A stretch of DNA of 64,000 nt from Fictibacillus phosphorivorans (GTDB taxonomy: Bacteria > Bacillota > Bacilli > Bacillales > Fictibacillaceae). The notes below the pieces were generated by a model, which was not told where the DNA came from, did no database searches, and saw only the letters and a program-made list of their open reading frames with translations. A program made the translations under genes and the position numbers. Every line of letters starts with the position of its first letter. The stretch's first letter is position 1. The stretch covers positions 186,001 through 250,000 of the forward strand of contig NZ_JAMBOR010000001.1 in NCBI RefSeq assembly GCF_023715845.1. The letters are read 5' to 3'. This document shows, in pieces, positions 53,850 to 62,770 of this stretch.

Positions 53850-54893
53850 ATGGAAATTCAAACGAATGAAATTGTAAGATTTATTAAAGAATTAGTACAT
53901 ATACCGAGCCCTTCTGGGAATACAGAATCTGCTATTCATTACATGAAAGAATTTTTTGAAAAAAACGAAGTGCCTTTTATAATCACAAATAAAGGCGCGC
54001 TCCTAGCAACAATAAAAGGGGAAGATGATACTAAACATCGTTTACTTACCGCACATGTGGATACTTTAGGTGCGATGGTCAAAGAAATAAAAAGTGACGG
54101 TCGTTTAAAATTAGATAAAATCGGCGGATATTATTGGAACACAGTTGAAGGGGAATATTGTACGATACATACCTCAAAAGGCGATCGTTTTTCTGGGACG
54201 GTGTTGATGCATCAGACTTCTGCTCATGTGTATAAAGGGATGGATGACCTGAAGAGGGATGAAAAGAATATTGAGGTAAGGGTCGATCAACCGTTCCGTT
54301 CAAAGAAGGATGCTGAAGAAGCAGGGATTTCCGTTGGTGATTTTGTTTCATTTAATCCCCGTTTTGAAGAGACGGAGAGTGGTTTTGTAAAGTCTCGACA
54401 TCTAGATGATAAGGCAAGTGTAGCTATCATGATGCATCTGGTGGATAAAATTACAAAAACATCAACAACATTACCTTTTACGACACACTTCTTAATTAGT
54501 AATAATGAAGAGATCGGATTTGGAGGTAATTCCAACATACCTGAGCAGACTGTCGAATATTTAGCAGTAGACATGGGTGCGATCGGTGATGGTCAAGCAA
54601 CCGATGAGTTTACGGTTAGTATCTGTGCGAAGGATTCTGGAGGACCTTATCATTTTGGATTACGAAAGCATTTGGTCGAATTAGCCCAGAAAAATGGAAT
54701 TGAATATAAAGTAGACATCTATCCATACTATGGTTCAGACGCTACTGCTGCCATTAGAGCGGGTGCTGATGTCGTACATGGCTTGATCGGACCTGGAATC
54801 GATGCTTCACATGCCTATGAGCGTACACATATTAAATCATTGGAACATACTGCAAATCTTATTAAATCATACTTACAATCAGATCTTACATAA
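53850..54893 (+). CDS. M42 family metallopeptidase
   Basis: A dizinc aminopeptidase or glutamyl/deblocking peptidase of the M42 (FrvX/YsdC/YhfE) family, 347 residues. Metal ligands: LTAHVDTLGAMV, SRHLDDKASVAIMMH (Asp, bridging), NNEEIGFGGN (Glu-Glu) and the later AVDMGAIGDG and DASHAYERTH. Cytosolic, no signal peptide. GGGGGAGAAG precedes the ATG. It is an intact copy; the substrate is probably N-blocked or short peptides. Confidence 0.9.
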   Translation: MEIQTNEIVRFIKELVHIPSPSGNTESAIHYMKEFFEKNEVPFIITNKGALLATIKGEDDTKHRLLTAHVDTLGAMVKEIKSDGRLKLDKIGGYYWNTVEGEYCTIHTSKGDRFSGTVLMHQTSAHVYKGMDDLKRDEKNIEVRVDQPFRSKKDAEEAGISVGDFVSFNPRFEETESGFVKSRHLDDKASVAIMMHLVDKITKTSTTLPFTTHFLISNNEEIGFGGNSNIPEQTVEYLAVDMGAIGDGQATDEFTVSICAKDSGGPYHFGLRKHLVELAQKNGIEYKVDIYPYYGSDATAAIRAGADVVHGLIGPGIDASHAYERTHIKSLEHTANLIKSYLQSDLT

Positions 54894-54899
54894 TGACCC

Positions 54900-54928
54900 A
54901 AATCCCAGTCATAGCTGCTGGGATTTTA
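54900..54928 (+). terminator. Terminator after the M42 peptidase gene
   Basis: AAATCCCAG / CTGGGATTT stem with a T-rich tail. Confidence 0.85.
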
Positions 54929-54985
54929 TTTAGGTATGAAAAGTTATGAGAAAGTTAAGGATGATAGGCAGAGGAGTGATGAAAA

Positions 54986-56449
54986 ATGTCATATCTGCCA
55001 AAAAAACAACCTCTTTCACGTGATTTTGACGAAAACGTTCAATATATGAAAAAACAACTAGGTGTTGATATTAGTTTCGACTGCATCCATTTGGACTTGG
55101 AATATGCTGGAAGAAGAATGGCGCTGTTCATGGTGGATGGCTTTGTAAAAGATGAAATTCTTCACTTCTTAATGAAGCTTTTAGCTGACCTAGAACCCGA
55201 TCAACTGGATCCTGATCCACTTTTAAAATTAATGAAAACTTATATTCCGTATGTGGAACTTTCTAAATCAGATGATCTTAACCAGGGAATAGATTGGGTA
55301 TTAAGTGGTCCTGCCGTTCTGATCGTTGAAGGCGAAACTGAGATTATACAAATTGATGCTAGAACTTACCCGGTCCGCGGACCAGAAGAACCAGATGTGG
55401 AACGAGTAGTAAGAGGAGCAAGAGATGGATTTGTAGAAACGATTATTTTTAATACAGCCTTAACGAGAAGACGTGTACGTGATCGATCTTTACGCATGGA
55501 ATATATGAGTATAGGAAGACGTTCTAAAACAGATATATGTATTTCTTATATCGAGGATATAGCGGATCCGCAAATCGTGGAACGAATCAAAGACTCACTG
55601 AAAAAAATTGATACCGATGGTCTTCCTATGGGAGAGAAAACGGTGGAGGAGTTTATATGTGGAAGACACTTAAATCCATATCCGTTAGTAAGGTATACAG
55701 AACGTCCTGATACGGCTGCTGTGCATCTTTTTGAAGGACATGTTCTTGTATATGTTGACGGTTCACCTTCTGTTCTTATTACACCAACTACCTTCTGGCA
55801 CCACCTTCAGCACGCAGAAGAGTACAGGCAGAAACCGGTCGTAGGTGCTTATTTAAGGCTTGTTCGTTTTCTTGCGGTATGGATTTCTATTTTTCTTCTG
55901 CCGCTTTGGTATTTGTTTTCTGTTCAAAAAGATCTGTTGCCGGTTGGTCTTAGTTTTATTGGGCCTGAAGTGGTTGGTGTCGTTCCGCTTTTTTTACAGT
56001 TCATTATTGTTGAGCTTGGTATGGACATGCTTAAGATGGCAACCATCCATACCCCAACATCTGTATCGACAGGATTAGGTCTCGTTTCAGCGATAGTCAT
56101 TGGACAGGTCGCGATCGAGGCTGGTCTGTTTGTGAATGAGGTCGTATTGTACATAGCGATAGCGGCGATTGGAACGTTTGCTACTCCTACTTACGAACTA
56201 AGTCTTGCTAATCGTTTATTAAGGCTCTTATTGTTGACACTTACAGCTCTTTTAGGAGTGCCAGGCTATGTAGCAGGATTTACGTTAGCTATCTTATTTT
56301 TTGTTTCTTTTAAATCTTTTCATATTCCTTATTTATGGCCGTTCATTCCTTTTAACTATAAAGCCATCAGAGATGTATTATTAAGAGTTCCTATGCCTTT
56401 AAAAAATAGAAGGCCTGTGGTCCTCCATCCTAAGGATCCAGATCGTTGA
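54986..56449 (+). CDS. Spore germination protein, GerA/SpoVAF family
   Basis: A 487-residue GerA-family integral protein. The N-terminal half is soluble with the family motifs VRGPEEPDVERVVRGARDGF, IYIEDIADPQIVE-type and PLVRYTERPD; the C-terminal half carries four to five helices (about 290-450) and the LPVGLSFIGPEVVGVVPLF region. The pattern fits SpoVAF of the spoVA locus better than GerAA receptors, which have longer N-terminal domains. In B. subtilis spoVAF is inside the spoVA operon, but none of the other spoVA genes are near here. It marks the organism as a spore former. GAGGAGTGA precedes ATG 54986. Confidence 0.86.
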   Translation: MSYLPKKQPLSRDFDENVQYMKKQLGVDISFDCIHLDLEYAGRRMALFMVDGFVKDEILHFLMKLLADLEPDQLDPDPLLKLMKTYIPYVELSKSDDLNQGIDWVLSGPAVLIVEGETEIIQIDARTYPVRGPEEPDVERVVRGARDGFVETIIFNTALTRRRVRDRSLRMEYMSIGRRSKTDICISYIEDIADPQIVERIKDSLKKIDTDGLPMGEKTVEEFICGRHLNPYPLVRYTERPDTAAVHLFEGHVLVYVDGSPSVLITPTTFWHHLQHAEEYRQKPVVGAYLRLVRFLAVWISIFLLPLWYLFSVQKDLLPVGLSFIGPEVVGVVPLFLQFIIVELGMDMLKMATIHTPTSVSTGLGLVSAIVIGQVAIEAGLFVNEVVLYIAIAAIGTFATPTYELSLANRLLRLLLLTLTALLGVPGYVAGFTLAILFFVSFKSFHIPYLWPFIPFNYKAIRDVLLRVPMPLKNRRPVVLHPKDPDR

Positions 56450-56466
56450 CATAACATGTTTCCTAC

Positions 56467-56505
56467 AAAAAAGGATTAAACCGTGATTGGTTTGATCCTT
56501 TTTTG
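56467..56505 (+). terminator. Terminator after the spoVAF-like gene
   Basis: AAAAAAGGAT-AAACC / GGTTT-ATCCTTTTTT hairpin with a six-base T run. Confidence 0.92.
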
Positions 56506-56567
56506 TTTAACTTTTGAAATCTTATCAAAAATTGCCTGAATTTTTGATAAGATTATTATGCAAAGGC

Positions 56568-56598
56568 TTGCATTCGTGCCCGGGATTTTTGTTATAAT
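56568..56598 (+). promoter_or_regulatory. Possible promoter of yqgQ-glcK
   Basis: TTGCAT (56568-56573), 19-base spacer and perfect TATAAT (56593-56598). The long spacer lowers confidence; the -10 is excellent and lies 17 bases before the yqgQ start. Confidence 0.5.
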
Positions 56599-56614
56599 GA
56601 CGTAGGTGATAGTA

Positions 56615-56806
56615 ATGAAAACAATGTATGATGTACAGCAGTTATTGAAAAGATTTGGAACCATTATTTATACGGGGAACGCATCTGCAGATTTAGAATT
56701 GATGCAAGAAGAAATTAGAGAGCTGTACCATCAAAACCTTATAGGCTTAGACGAATACAAGACAGCGATACTTATTATTCGTGCAGCAAACAATAAATTA
56801 CAATAG
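56615..56806 (+). CDS. yqgQ: YqgQ family small protein
   Basis: 63 residues starting MKTMYDVQQLLKRFGTIIYTGNASADLELMQEEIRELYHQNLI, the YqgQ signature. Function unknown; it always precedes glcK. The start is ATG 56615 after GGTGATAG; an in-frame GTG at 56606 is a weak alternative. It ends 13 bases before glcK, so it is probably co-transcribed. Confidence 0.86.
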   Translation: MKTMYDVQQLLKRFGTIIYTGNASADLELMQEEIRELYHQNLIGLDEYKTAILIIRAANNKLQ

Positions 56807-56819
56807 AGGATGAAGCGAA

Positions 56820-57791
56820 ATGGACAAATGGCTGGTTGGCGTAGATTTAGGCGGAACAACAATAAAGATTGCTTTTATTACATTTGATGGGCACATCGTA
56901 GAAAAGTGGGAAATTCCTACTAATAAAGCGGAAGACGGTAAAAATATTGTTAACGACATTGCAGATTCGATAAGTGCCAAGTTAGATCAACTTTCTGAAA
57001 AACGTGAAAAACTTGCTGCGATCGGAATGGGAGCACCAGGATTTATTGATATGAAGACTGGATTTATCTACCATGCCGTTAATATTGGATGGCGCAATTA
57101 TGCCTTGAAAGATGAGCTTGAAAAAGCGACAGGTCTTCCTGTCACGATCGATAATGATGCGAACATTGCAGCAATAGGTGAGATGTGGCGCGGTGCAGGA
57201 GATGGCGAAGGCAATCTGCTTATGGTGACACTTGGAACGGGTGTCGGCGGCGGAATTATTGTGAATGGCCATATCATGCACGGAACGAATGGAATGGCTG
57301 GGGAGATTGGACATATTACGTCTATTCCTGAAGGCGGAGCACATTGTAATTGTGGAAAAACAGGGTGTATTGAGACCATTGCATCTGCTACCGGTATAGC
57401 AAGAATCGCGAAATTAAAAGCTTCTGCGGAGAAATCCTCCACTTTAAATAAAGTTTTAAAGGATAAAGGCGAACTAAAAGCAAAAGACGTGGCAGAAGCT
57501 GCTGAGAAAGGCGATGCTGCTGCTATAGCTACGCTAGATGAAGTAGCCTTTCATTTAGGACTTGTGATTGCTAATATTTCCAATAGCATTAACCCAGGAA
57601 AAATTGTTATCGGCGGAGGTGTATCAAAAGCGGGCAACATCCTAATGTCTAGACTTGAAAAAGAATTTAAACGTTTTGCGCTTCCGCGAGTTGCGGAAGG
57701 AGCAACGCTCACTGTAGCAACTTTAGGTAACGATGCGGGTATTATAGGGGGAGCTTGGTTAGCAAAACATAACCTATCAAATACTATATAA
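56820..57791 (+). CDS. glcK: Glucokinase (ROK family)
   Basis: ATP-dependent glucokinase of the ROK family, 323 residues. Phosphate loop [12 protein letters not shown], sugar site motifs [27 protein letters not shown] and the zinc motif [25 protein letters not shown] (His-CxCGxxGC). Located in the yqgQ-glcK unit as in B. subtilis. It supplies glucose-6-phosphate; glucose released by the GH15 enzyme of this window would be a natural substrate, which is inference. Confidence 0.95.
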   Translation: MDKWLVGVDLGGTTIKIAFITFDGHIVEKWEIPTNKAEDGKNIVNDIADSISAKLDQLSEKREKLAAIGMGAPGFIDMKTGFIYHAVNIGWRNYALKDELEKATGLPVTIDNDANIAAIGEMWRGAGDGEGNLLMVTLGTGVGGGIIVNGHIMHGTNGMAGEIGHITSIPEGGAHCNCGKTGCIETIASATGIARIAKLKASAEKSSTLNKVLKDKGELKAKDVAEAAEKGDAAAIATLDEVAFHLGLVIANISNSINPGKIVIGGGVSKAGNILMSRLEKEFKRFALPRVAEGATLTVATLGNDAGIIGGAWLAKHNLSNTI

Positions 57792-57796
57792 AAATA

Positions 57797-57828
57797 AAGA
57801 ACCACAGCGTGTGGTTCTTTATTTTTTT
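57797..57828 (+). terminator. Terminator after glcK
   Basis: AAAGAACCAC / GTGGTTCTTT ten-base stem, loop of four to five bases, T run. The T run continues into the ECF promoter at 57828. Confidence 0.92.
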
Positions 57829-57856
57829 GAAACTTTTTCGTCAAAGGTTCGTCTAA
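57828..57856 (+). promoter_or_regulatory. Probable ECF-sigma promoter of the LTA synthase gene
   Basis: TGAAAC (57828-57833), 16-base spacer, CGTCTAA (57850-57856). This is the SigM/SigX/SigW type consensus of B. subtilis, with CGTC favouring SigM or SigX. It would give a leader of about 250 bases. A palindrome GTAAATGGTGATTTAC (58001-58016) lies downstream in that leader. Confidence 0.6.
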
Positions 57857-58114
57857 TTGTTTATGGATGAAAAAAAGGGGTAAAACTAATATAGTTTTGT
57901 TGTCCTATTTGTCAGAATCTTGAAATAGTACGTTAGGGTATTGAATTCTTGTGCAAAACCATTTATTATACTCTTTATGTAATCCTTTAGTTAAGGTTTT
58001 GTAAATGGTGATTTACATTTCCATTGGATACAGCCGATTAATATAAAAAGAATATATCAAGTATTTTAAAACTAACTGCACAAGTTCTTTTTGATTGAGG
58101 AGGTCAGAGAACAT
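57857..58114. other. Leader region of the LTA synthase gene
   Basis: About 260 bases without coding potential. It holds the inverted repeat GTAAAT-GGTG-ATTTAC at 58001-58016 and a TATACT at 57967-57972 that lacks a convincing -35, and ends in GAGGAGGTC before the start codon. No known riboswitch pattern was recognised. Confidence 0.5.
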
Positions 58115-60016
58115 ATGAAAGAAAAAATGAAACAAGCTTTTGCTGATTATAAGTTTTTGTTTATAGCAATTGCTTTATTATGGGTTAAAACCTATGTCGT
58201 TTATAAAACTGCGTTTGAACTGCCAATGGACAACAAAATTCAGGAACTGATCCTATTTATTAACCCAATCAGTTCGGTCATCTTATTCTTAGGTATTACC
58301 CTTTATTTTAAAGGTAAAGCGCATAGAAGAATGATCATCGCCATTAGTGCGATCATGAGTTTTATTATGTATGCAAACATGGTATTCTACAGATTCTTTA
58401 ATGATTTTATTACCATTCCTGTCCTATTTCAGACAAGTAATATGGGGGATCTAGGTAATAGTGTTTTTGAATTAATTCAGCCAACAGACGTTTTAGTGTT
58501 TGTTGACATCGTGATCTTAGCTTACTTTATGAGACGTGCGGATTATCGTCCTGCTAATCGTGCTTCACGCAAACAGATCACATTGACTTTTGCAGCTGCA
58601 ATCGTGTTATTCATTGTCAATGTTGGAATTGCGGAAACAGAGCGTCCACAGTTATTAACTCGTACGTTTGACCGTGAGATGCTTATTAAAAATATTGGTT
58701 CATACAATTATCATATTTACGATTCGATCATTCAGTCTAAAGCAAAGGCCCAGCGTGCATTTGCAGATGGCAGTGAGATCACAGATATTGAAAACTATTC
58801 ACGTGCCAATTATAAAGAGCCAAACCCTGAAATGTTTGGTAAGGCTAAAGGCAAGAATGTTTTCGTTATCTCAGTAGAATCTACTCAAAACTTTGTTATT
58901 AATGAATCAGTAAACGGAAAAGAAATCACACCGTTTATGAATGATTTGATTGAAGACAGTTATTACTTCCCGAACTTTTATCACCAAACAGGGCAAGGGA
59001 AAACATCTGATTCAGAGTTCTTGCTAGATAACTCACTATATCCACTTCCAAGTGGAGCAGTATTCTTTACACATTCACAAAATCAGTACAACGCGACACC
59101 AGAAATCTTGAAAGAGCAAGGTTATTACACTTCAGTACAACATGCGAACAACAAGAGTTTCTGGAACCGTGATATTATGTATGATAATTTCGGTTATGAC
59201 CGTTATTATTCATTAAAGGATTTTGAAGTTACACCTGAAAATTCAATCGGATGGGGATTAAAGGATAAAGACTTCTTTAAACAATCTATTCCTCACTTGA
59301 AAGAAATGCAGGCTATGAATAAGCCGTTCTATACGAAATATATTACGTTAACAAATCACTTCCCTTTCACTTTGGAAGAAGATGATGAATTGATTCCGGA
59401 ATGGACATCAAAAGACGGAACAGTTAACAGATACTTTACAACGGTACGCTACACGGATGAAGCATTAAAAGAATTCTTTGCTGATGTAAAAGAAGCTGGA
59501 TTATATGAAGATTCGATCTTCATCATGTATGGTGACCACTATGGTATTTCTGAGAACCACAATGATGCTATGGGTCAATTCTTAGGTAAAGAAATTACGC
59601 CATTTGAATCAACACAGCTTCAGAAAGTACCATTGATCATTCATATCCCAGGAGAAAAAGGAAAGCAAATGGATACAGTCGGCGGACAGATTGACTTGAA
59701 GCCAACCATCTTGCATTTATTAGGGATTGACACTAAGGGTGACATTGAGTTAGGTTCTGACCTATTCTCTAAAGATCGTGATGATTTCGCAGTCCTTCGT
59801 GATAATTCCTATATTACGAAAAACAATGTCTTTACAGATGGAAAGTGTTATGACAAAGCAACAGGAAAGCCTATTGAAGGCAAAGAAAATCCATGTGAAC
59901 CTTATGCAGAACGTGCAAAAACGGAGCTGGATATTTCAGACCGAATCATCTACGGTGATTTGCTGCGTTTCTATGATAAAGACAAAGCAAAAGATAAAGC
60001 AAAACAAAAGAAATAA
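58115..60016 (+). CDS. Lipoteichoic acid synthase family protein (LtaS type)
   Basis: Membrane-anchored phosphoglycerol transferase that makes polyglycerolphosphate chains or primes them. The 633-residue protein has five N-terminal helices (about 10-190) then an extracellular sulfatase-like domain with VFVISVESTQNFVI (metal and catalytic Thr region), TGQGKTSDSEFLLDNSLYPL and the IMYGDHYGIS metal motif. GAGGAGG precedes ATG 58115. It corresponds in location to yqgS of B. subtilis; which of the LtaS paralogues (synthase, primase) it is cannot be settled. The promoter region suggests cell-envelope stress control. Confidence 0.9.
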   Translation: MKEKMKQAFADYKFLFIAIALLWVKTYVVYKTAFELPMDNKIQELILFINPISSVILFLGITLYFKGKAHRRMIIAISAIMSFIMYANMVFYRFFNDFITIPVLFQTSNMGDLGNSVFELIQPTDVLVFVDIVILAYFMRRADYRPANRASRKQITLTFAAAIVLFIVNVGIAETERPQLLTRTFDREMLIKNIGSYNYHIYDSIIQSKAKAQRAFADGSEITDIENYSRANYKEPNPEMFGKAKGKNVFVISVESTQNFVINESVNGKEITPFMNDLIEDSYYFPNFYHQTGQGKTSDSEFLLDNSLYPLPSGAVFFTHSQNQYNATPEILKEQGYYTSVQHANNKSFWNRDIMYDNFGYDRYYSLKDFEVTPENSIGWGLKDKDFFKQSIPHLKEMQAMNKPFYTKYITLTNHFPFTLEEDDELIPEWTSKDGTVNRYFTTVRYTDEALKEFFADVKEAGLYEDSIFIMYGDHYGISENHNDAMGQFLGKEITPFESTQLQKVPLIIHIPGEKGKQMDTVGGQIDLKPTILHLLGIDTKGDIELGSDLFSKDRDDFAVLRDNSYITKNNVFTDGKCYDKATGKPIEGKENPCEPYAERAKTELDISDRIIYGDLLRFYDKDKAKDKAKQKK

Positions 60017-60023
60017 AGAAATT

Positions 60024-60055
60024 AAGCACTTAGCTTCGGCTAAGTGCTTTTTTTT
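60024..60055 (+). terminator. Terminator after the LTA synthase gene
   Basis: AAGCACTTAGC / GCTAAGTGCTT with a TTCG tetraloop and a T8 tail, a very strong terminator. Confidence 0.96.
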
Positions 60056-60114
60056 GCATATATGTACATAGCAATCATACATCTTTAAGAGAACGTTTTT
60101 AGGGAGGGCTTTGA

Positions 60115-61308
60115 TTGGAGATTCAAGTTAGAAACGGAGACTCACTTTGGTACTATTCCAGACTCTTGTCTATCCCTTACGCATTAATTAAAGATTCAAA
60201 CCCAACTGTTCATCCAGGAAATATTGAAGCAGGTACAAACGTGTATTTACCAGGAATCGATGTTCAGCGTTATAAGATAAAAAATGGTGACTCGTTTTTT
60301 AAAATCGCTGAGGAGAAGGATCTGCCCATCGACGCTCTTTACTTATTCAATCCGGATGTACATCCTAAGAAGATATTTGTTAAAGATGAAATAAAAATTC
60401 CATATGTTATTCCGTTTCCTTGTATTCAAGGTAAACGTAAATATGACAGCAACGTACTTAAGAAAGACATAGATCATTTAATAAAGACGTATCCTTTTAT
60501 CAAAAAACAAACGATCGGACATTCTGTACAGGGGAAACCCATTGATATGCTTATTATCGGAAAGGGTAAGAAAAAAGTACACATCAATGGTTCATTCCAT
60601 GGGAATGAATGGATCACATCAGGAGTCCTGATGAAGTTTATTAACGAATATGCTCGAGCCTTAACCACCGAAGAACCTTTGAATGATGTCTCATCATATG
60701 ATCTTTACAAAACTACGACTTTGTTTGCTGTCCCAATGGTTGACCCCGATGGAGTTGACCTTGTGTTGCAAGGTCCTCCAGAAGACCTAGAAATAAAAGA
60801 ATTTGTATTAAAGCTTAACAAAGGAAAAAGAGACTTTTCTGCTTGGAAAGCCAATATAAGAGGAGTAGATTTAAACAATCAGTTCCCTGCAAGATGGGAA
60901 CTTGAACAGCCTAGGAAACCAAAAGAACCGGCACCTAGAGATTACCCTGGAAAGGCACCTTTAACAGAACCAGAAGCGATTGCTATGGCTGAGGCTGCAT
61001 ATAAATATGATTTTGACAGGATAGTTGCACTTCACACGCAAGGAAAAGAGCTCTATTGGGGTTTTGAAGGGGAAGAACCTATGCCTATCTCTCAGCATAT
61101 AGCAGAGGAATTTGAACGTCTCAGCGGTTATAAAGCCATCAGGTATGTTGACAGCTATGCAGGTTATAAAGATTGGTTCATACAGGAGTTCCGAAGGCCG
61201 GGCTTTACAATTGAGCTTGGAATTGGAGTAAACCCATTGCCATTGAGACAGTTTGATAAAATTTATGAAGAAACAAGAGGCATATTGATAGCTAGTTTGT
61301 ATATGTAA
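60115..61308 (+). CDS. M14 family metallocarboxypeptidase with LysM repeats (YqgT-like)
   Basis: A 397-residue protein with two N-terminal LysM-like repeats (residues 1-100: VRNGDSLWYYSRLLSIP and KIKNGDSFFKIAEEKDLP) and an M14 zinc peptidase domain. Zinc ligands: GSFHGNEWITSG (His and Glu) and the later IVALHTQGKELYW; the catalytic Glu is in FTIELGIGVNP. The family includes gamma-D-glutamyl-meso-diaminopimelate endopeptidase I (YqgT), so peptidoglycan stem-peptide cleavage is the likely role, probably in sporulation. No obvious signal peptide is visible. The start is TTG 60115, after GGGAGGG. Confidence 0.88.
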   Translation: MEIQVRNGDSLWYYSRLLSIPYALIKDSNPTVHPGNIEAGTNVYLPGIDVQRYKIKNGDSFFKIAEEKDLPIDALYLFNPDVHPKKIFVKDEIKIPYVIPFPCIQGKRKYDSNVLKKDIDHLIKTYPFIKKQTIGHSVQGKPIDMLIIGKGKKKVHINGSFHGNEWITSGVLMKFINEYARALTTEEPLNDVSSYDLYKTTTLFAVPMVDPDGVDLVLQGPPEDLEIKEFVLKLNKGKRDFSAWKANIRGVDLNNQFPARWELEQPRKPKEPAPRDYPGKAPLTEPEAIAMAEAAYKYDFDRIVALHTQGKELYWGFEGEEPMPISQHIAEEFERLSGYKAIRYVDSYAGYKDWFIQEFRRPGFTIELGIGVNPLPLRQFDKIYEETRGILIASLYM

Positions 61309-61322
61309 GTTTTTGTGTATAG

Positions 61323-61356
61323 AAAAACCATCAGAATCAAACATCTGATGGTTTTT
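61323..61356. terminator. Bidirectional terminator after the M14 peptidase gene
   Basis: AAAAACCATCAGA / TCTGATGGTTTTT thirteen-base stem; also serves the convergent DUF2759 gene. Confidence 0.92.
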
Positions 61357-61362
61357 CGGGTT

Positions 61363-61548
61363 TTAATGGCCTGTTGAACCGCCGCTGCCAACTATTACGT
61401 CTAGTACAGTCATGACTGTAAACCAGCCAAATACAGCAAACGTTAAGAAAGCAAATCCTGCTGCTAATAAGTTTTTAATTTTCAACGAACGTAATAGTCC
61501 TAATGCAGCTAGAATAGCTACTAAGCCGAATATAATGGCTAATCCCAT
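61363..61548 (-). CDS. DUF2759 family membrane protein (YqgW-like)
   Basis: 61 residues with two membrane helices: MGLAIIFGLVAILAALGLLRSLKIKN and LLAAGFAFLTFAVFGWFTVMTVLDV, then a polar GSGGSTGH tail. This matches the DUF2759/YqgW family, which lies between yqgT and yqgX in bacilli. Function unknown. CAAGGGGGC precedes the start at 61548. Confidence 0.82.
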   Translation of the reverse strand: MGLAIIFGLVAILAALGLLRSLKIKNLLAAGFAFLTFAVFGWFTVMTVLDVIVGSGGSTGH

Positions 61549-61659
61549 TATTCTGTGCCCCCTTGCTTTGGAGTAATACCAATCCTATGTATAACGCTTT
61601 CACACAGGTATAACCTTGTATTATTTTACTTGTTTTATCTTTATTTGTCGAGTGAACAT

Positions 61660-62058
61660 TTACAACAATATGAATTCGAGCGTAACTTCATAGGCCGATG
61701 CCCATTTCTGAATCAGCGGCTTATTATAGCCGCTGAAAAAATAAACAGGATTTGTTTCATTTTCTACAGCTATTAATTCTTCTTTCGCCTGAAGGAGAAA
61801 TAGGTCGATTTGATTTTGATTCCCGTCTTTAATTGAAACGGCACAAATCATATCATGATATAAATAACATTTCCCACTTTCCGAAAAGAATCCATAATCC
61901 TCGAAAAGAGAAGAGGTTTTAAAGGGCTTTATTAAAAGCAAGGGAATCGCTTCAATTGTTTCAGGTGGACACTGATCGGTAATGATGAGGTCATCATCCC
62001 AATCGAAAACAGATAAACCTTCAAAAGAAATGTTTTCCAATCCATAGTAAACGTTCAT
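61660..62058 (-). CDS. Hypothetical protein
   Basis: 132 residues, MNVYYGLENISFEGLSVFDWDDDLIITDQCPPETIEAIPLL..., soluble, rich in aromatic and acidic residues, with KCYLYHDMICAVSIKDGNQNQIDLFLLQAKEELIAVENETNPV. GGAGGATATGC precedes the start at 62058. I do not recognise the family. It is divergent from yqgX; unlike B. subtilis, where yqgV and yqgW-like genes occupy this interval. Probably a real gene. Confidence 0.65.
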   Translation of the reverse strand: MNVYYGLENISFEGLSVFDWDDDLIITDQCPPETIEAIPLLLIKPFKTSSLFEDYGFFSESGKCYLYHDMICAVSIKDGNQNQIDLFLLQAKEELIAVENETNPVYFFSGYNKPLIQKWASAYEVTLEFILL

Positions 62059-62135
62059 GCATATCCTCCGTATGTTTGATTATTTTAGTGTAAGATAGAG
62101 AGAAAGAGCTTGCAAACAAAATTGGAGGTATAATT

Positions 62136-62768
62136 ATGAAATGGAAAAAGCTAACTGTAGGGCCAGTGCAGGAAAATACATATATTCTTTTTGATACAAA
62201 GAATGAAGCGATTATTATAGACCCTGGCAGTGAGGGATCTAAGATTATAAAATACGTTGAATCCCTAAAATTAAAACCACTTGCAGTTCTTTTAACACAC
62301 GCACATTTCGATCACATTGGTGCCGTCGATCAAATGCGGGAAAAATATCAGCTCCCGTTATATATTCATAAAAAAGAGAAAGATTGGCTAACAGATCCCT
62401 CAAAGAACGGCTCTAAGTACTTCGGGCAGAATATTGTAGCAAAGCCAGCGAGTCACATGATAACGGATGCTGATAGTACTTTAAGGATCGGCTCATTCTC
62501 TTTTGAAATCCTACATACGCCTGGACATTCACCTGGAAGTGTTTCCTTTTATTTAAAAAACGCAGGAACTGTTTTTTCTGGGGATGCTTTGTTTGCTGGA
62601 AGTATTGGGAGAACCGATCTTAACGGAGGCAATCAGGAAATCTTACTCAAGAGTATTCATGAGCAATTATTACAGCTTCCTGAAGAGACGGTTGTGCTTT
62701 CTGGTCATGGTCCAGAAACAACCATCGGAATGGAAATGGATTCGAATCCTTTCTTAGGCGGGTTTTAA
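62136..62768 (+). CDS. yqgX: MBL fold metallohydrolase (YqgX)
   Basis: A 210-residue glyoxalase II-like hydrolase. The metal motif is LTHAHFDHIGAV (HxHxDH), with further ligands in HTPGHSPGSVSFYL, FSGDALFAGSIGRTD and LSGHGPETTIG. Substrate unknown, possibly S-D-lactoylglutathione analogues or bacillithiol conjugates. TTGGAGG precedes ATG 62136. The next gene starts three bases later. Confidence 0.93.
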   Translation: MKWKKLTVGPVQENTYILFDTKNEAIIIDPGSEGSKIIKYVESLKLKPLAVLLTHAHFDHIGAVDQMREKYQLPLYIHKKEKDWLTDPSKNGSKYFGQNIVAKPASHMITDADSTLRIGSFSFEILHTPGHSPGSVSFYLKNAGTVFSGDALFAGSIGRTDLNGGNQEILLKSIHEQLLQLPEETVVLSGHGPETTIGMEMDSNPFLGGF

Positions 62769-62770
62769 AA

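Noticed and set aside
54894-54985. SigG promoter for the spoVAF-like gene
   Set aside because: A GTATG-like -35 exists but no convincing CATnnTA -10 lies at the right distance.
58091-58114. Longer start of the LTA synthase gene at 58091
   Set aside because: It would begin upstream of the strong GAGGAGG site that serves ATG 58115.
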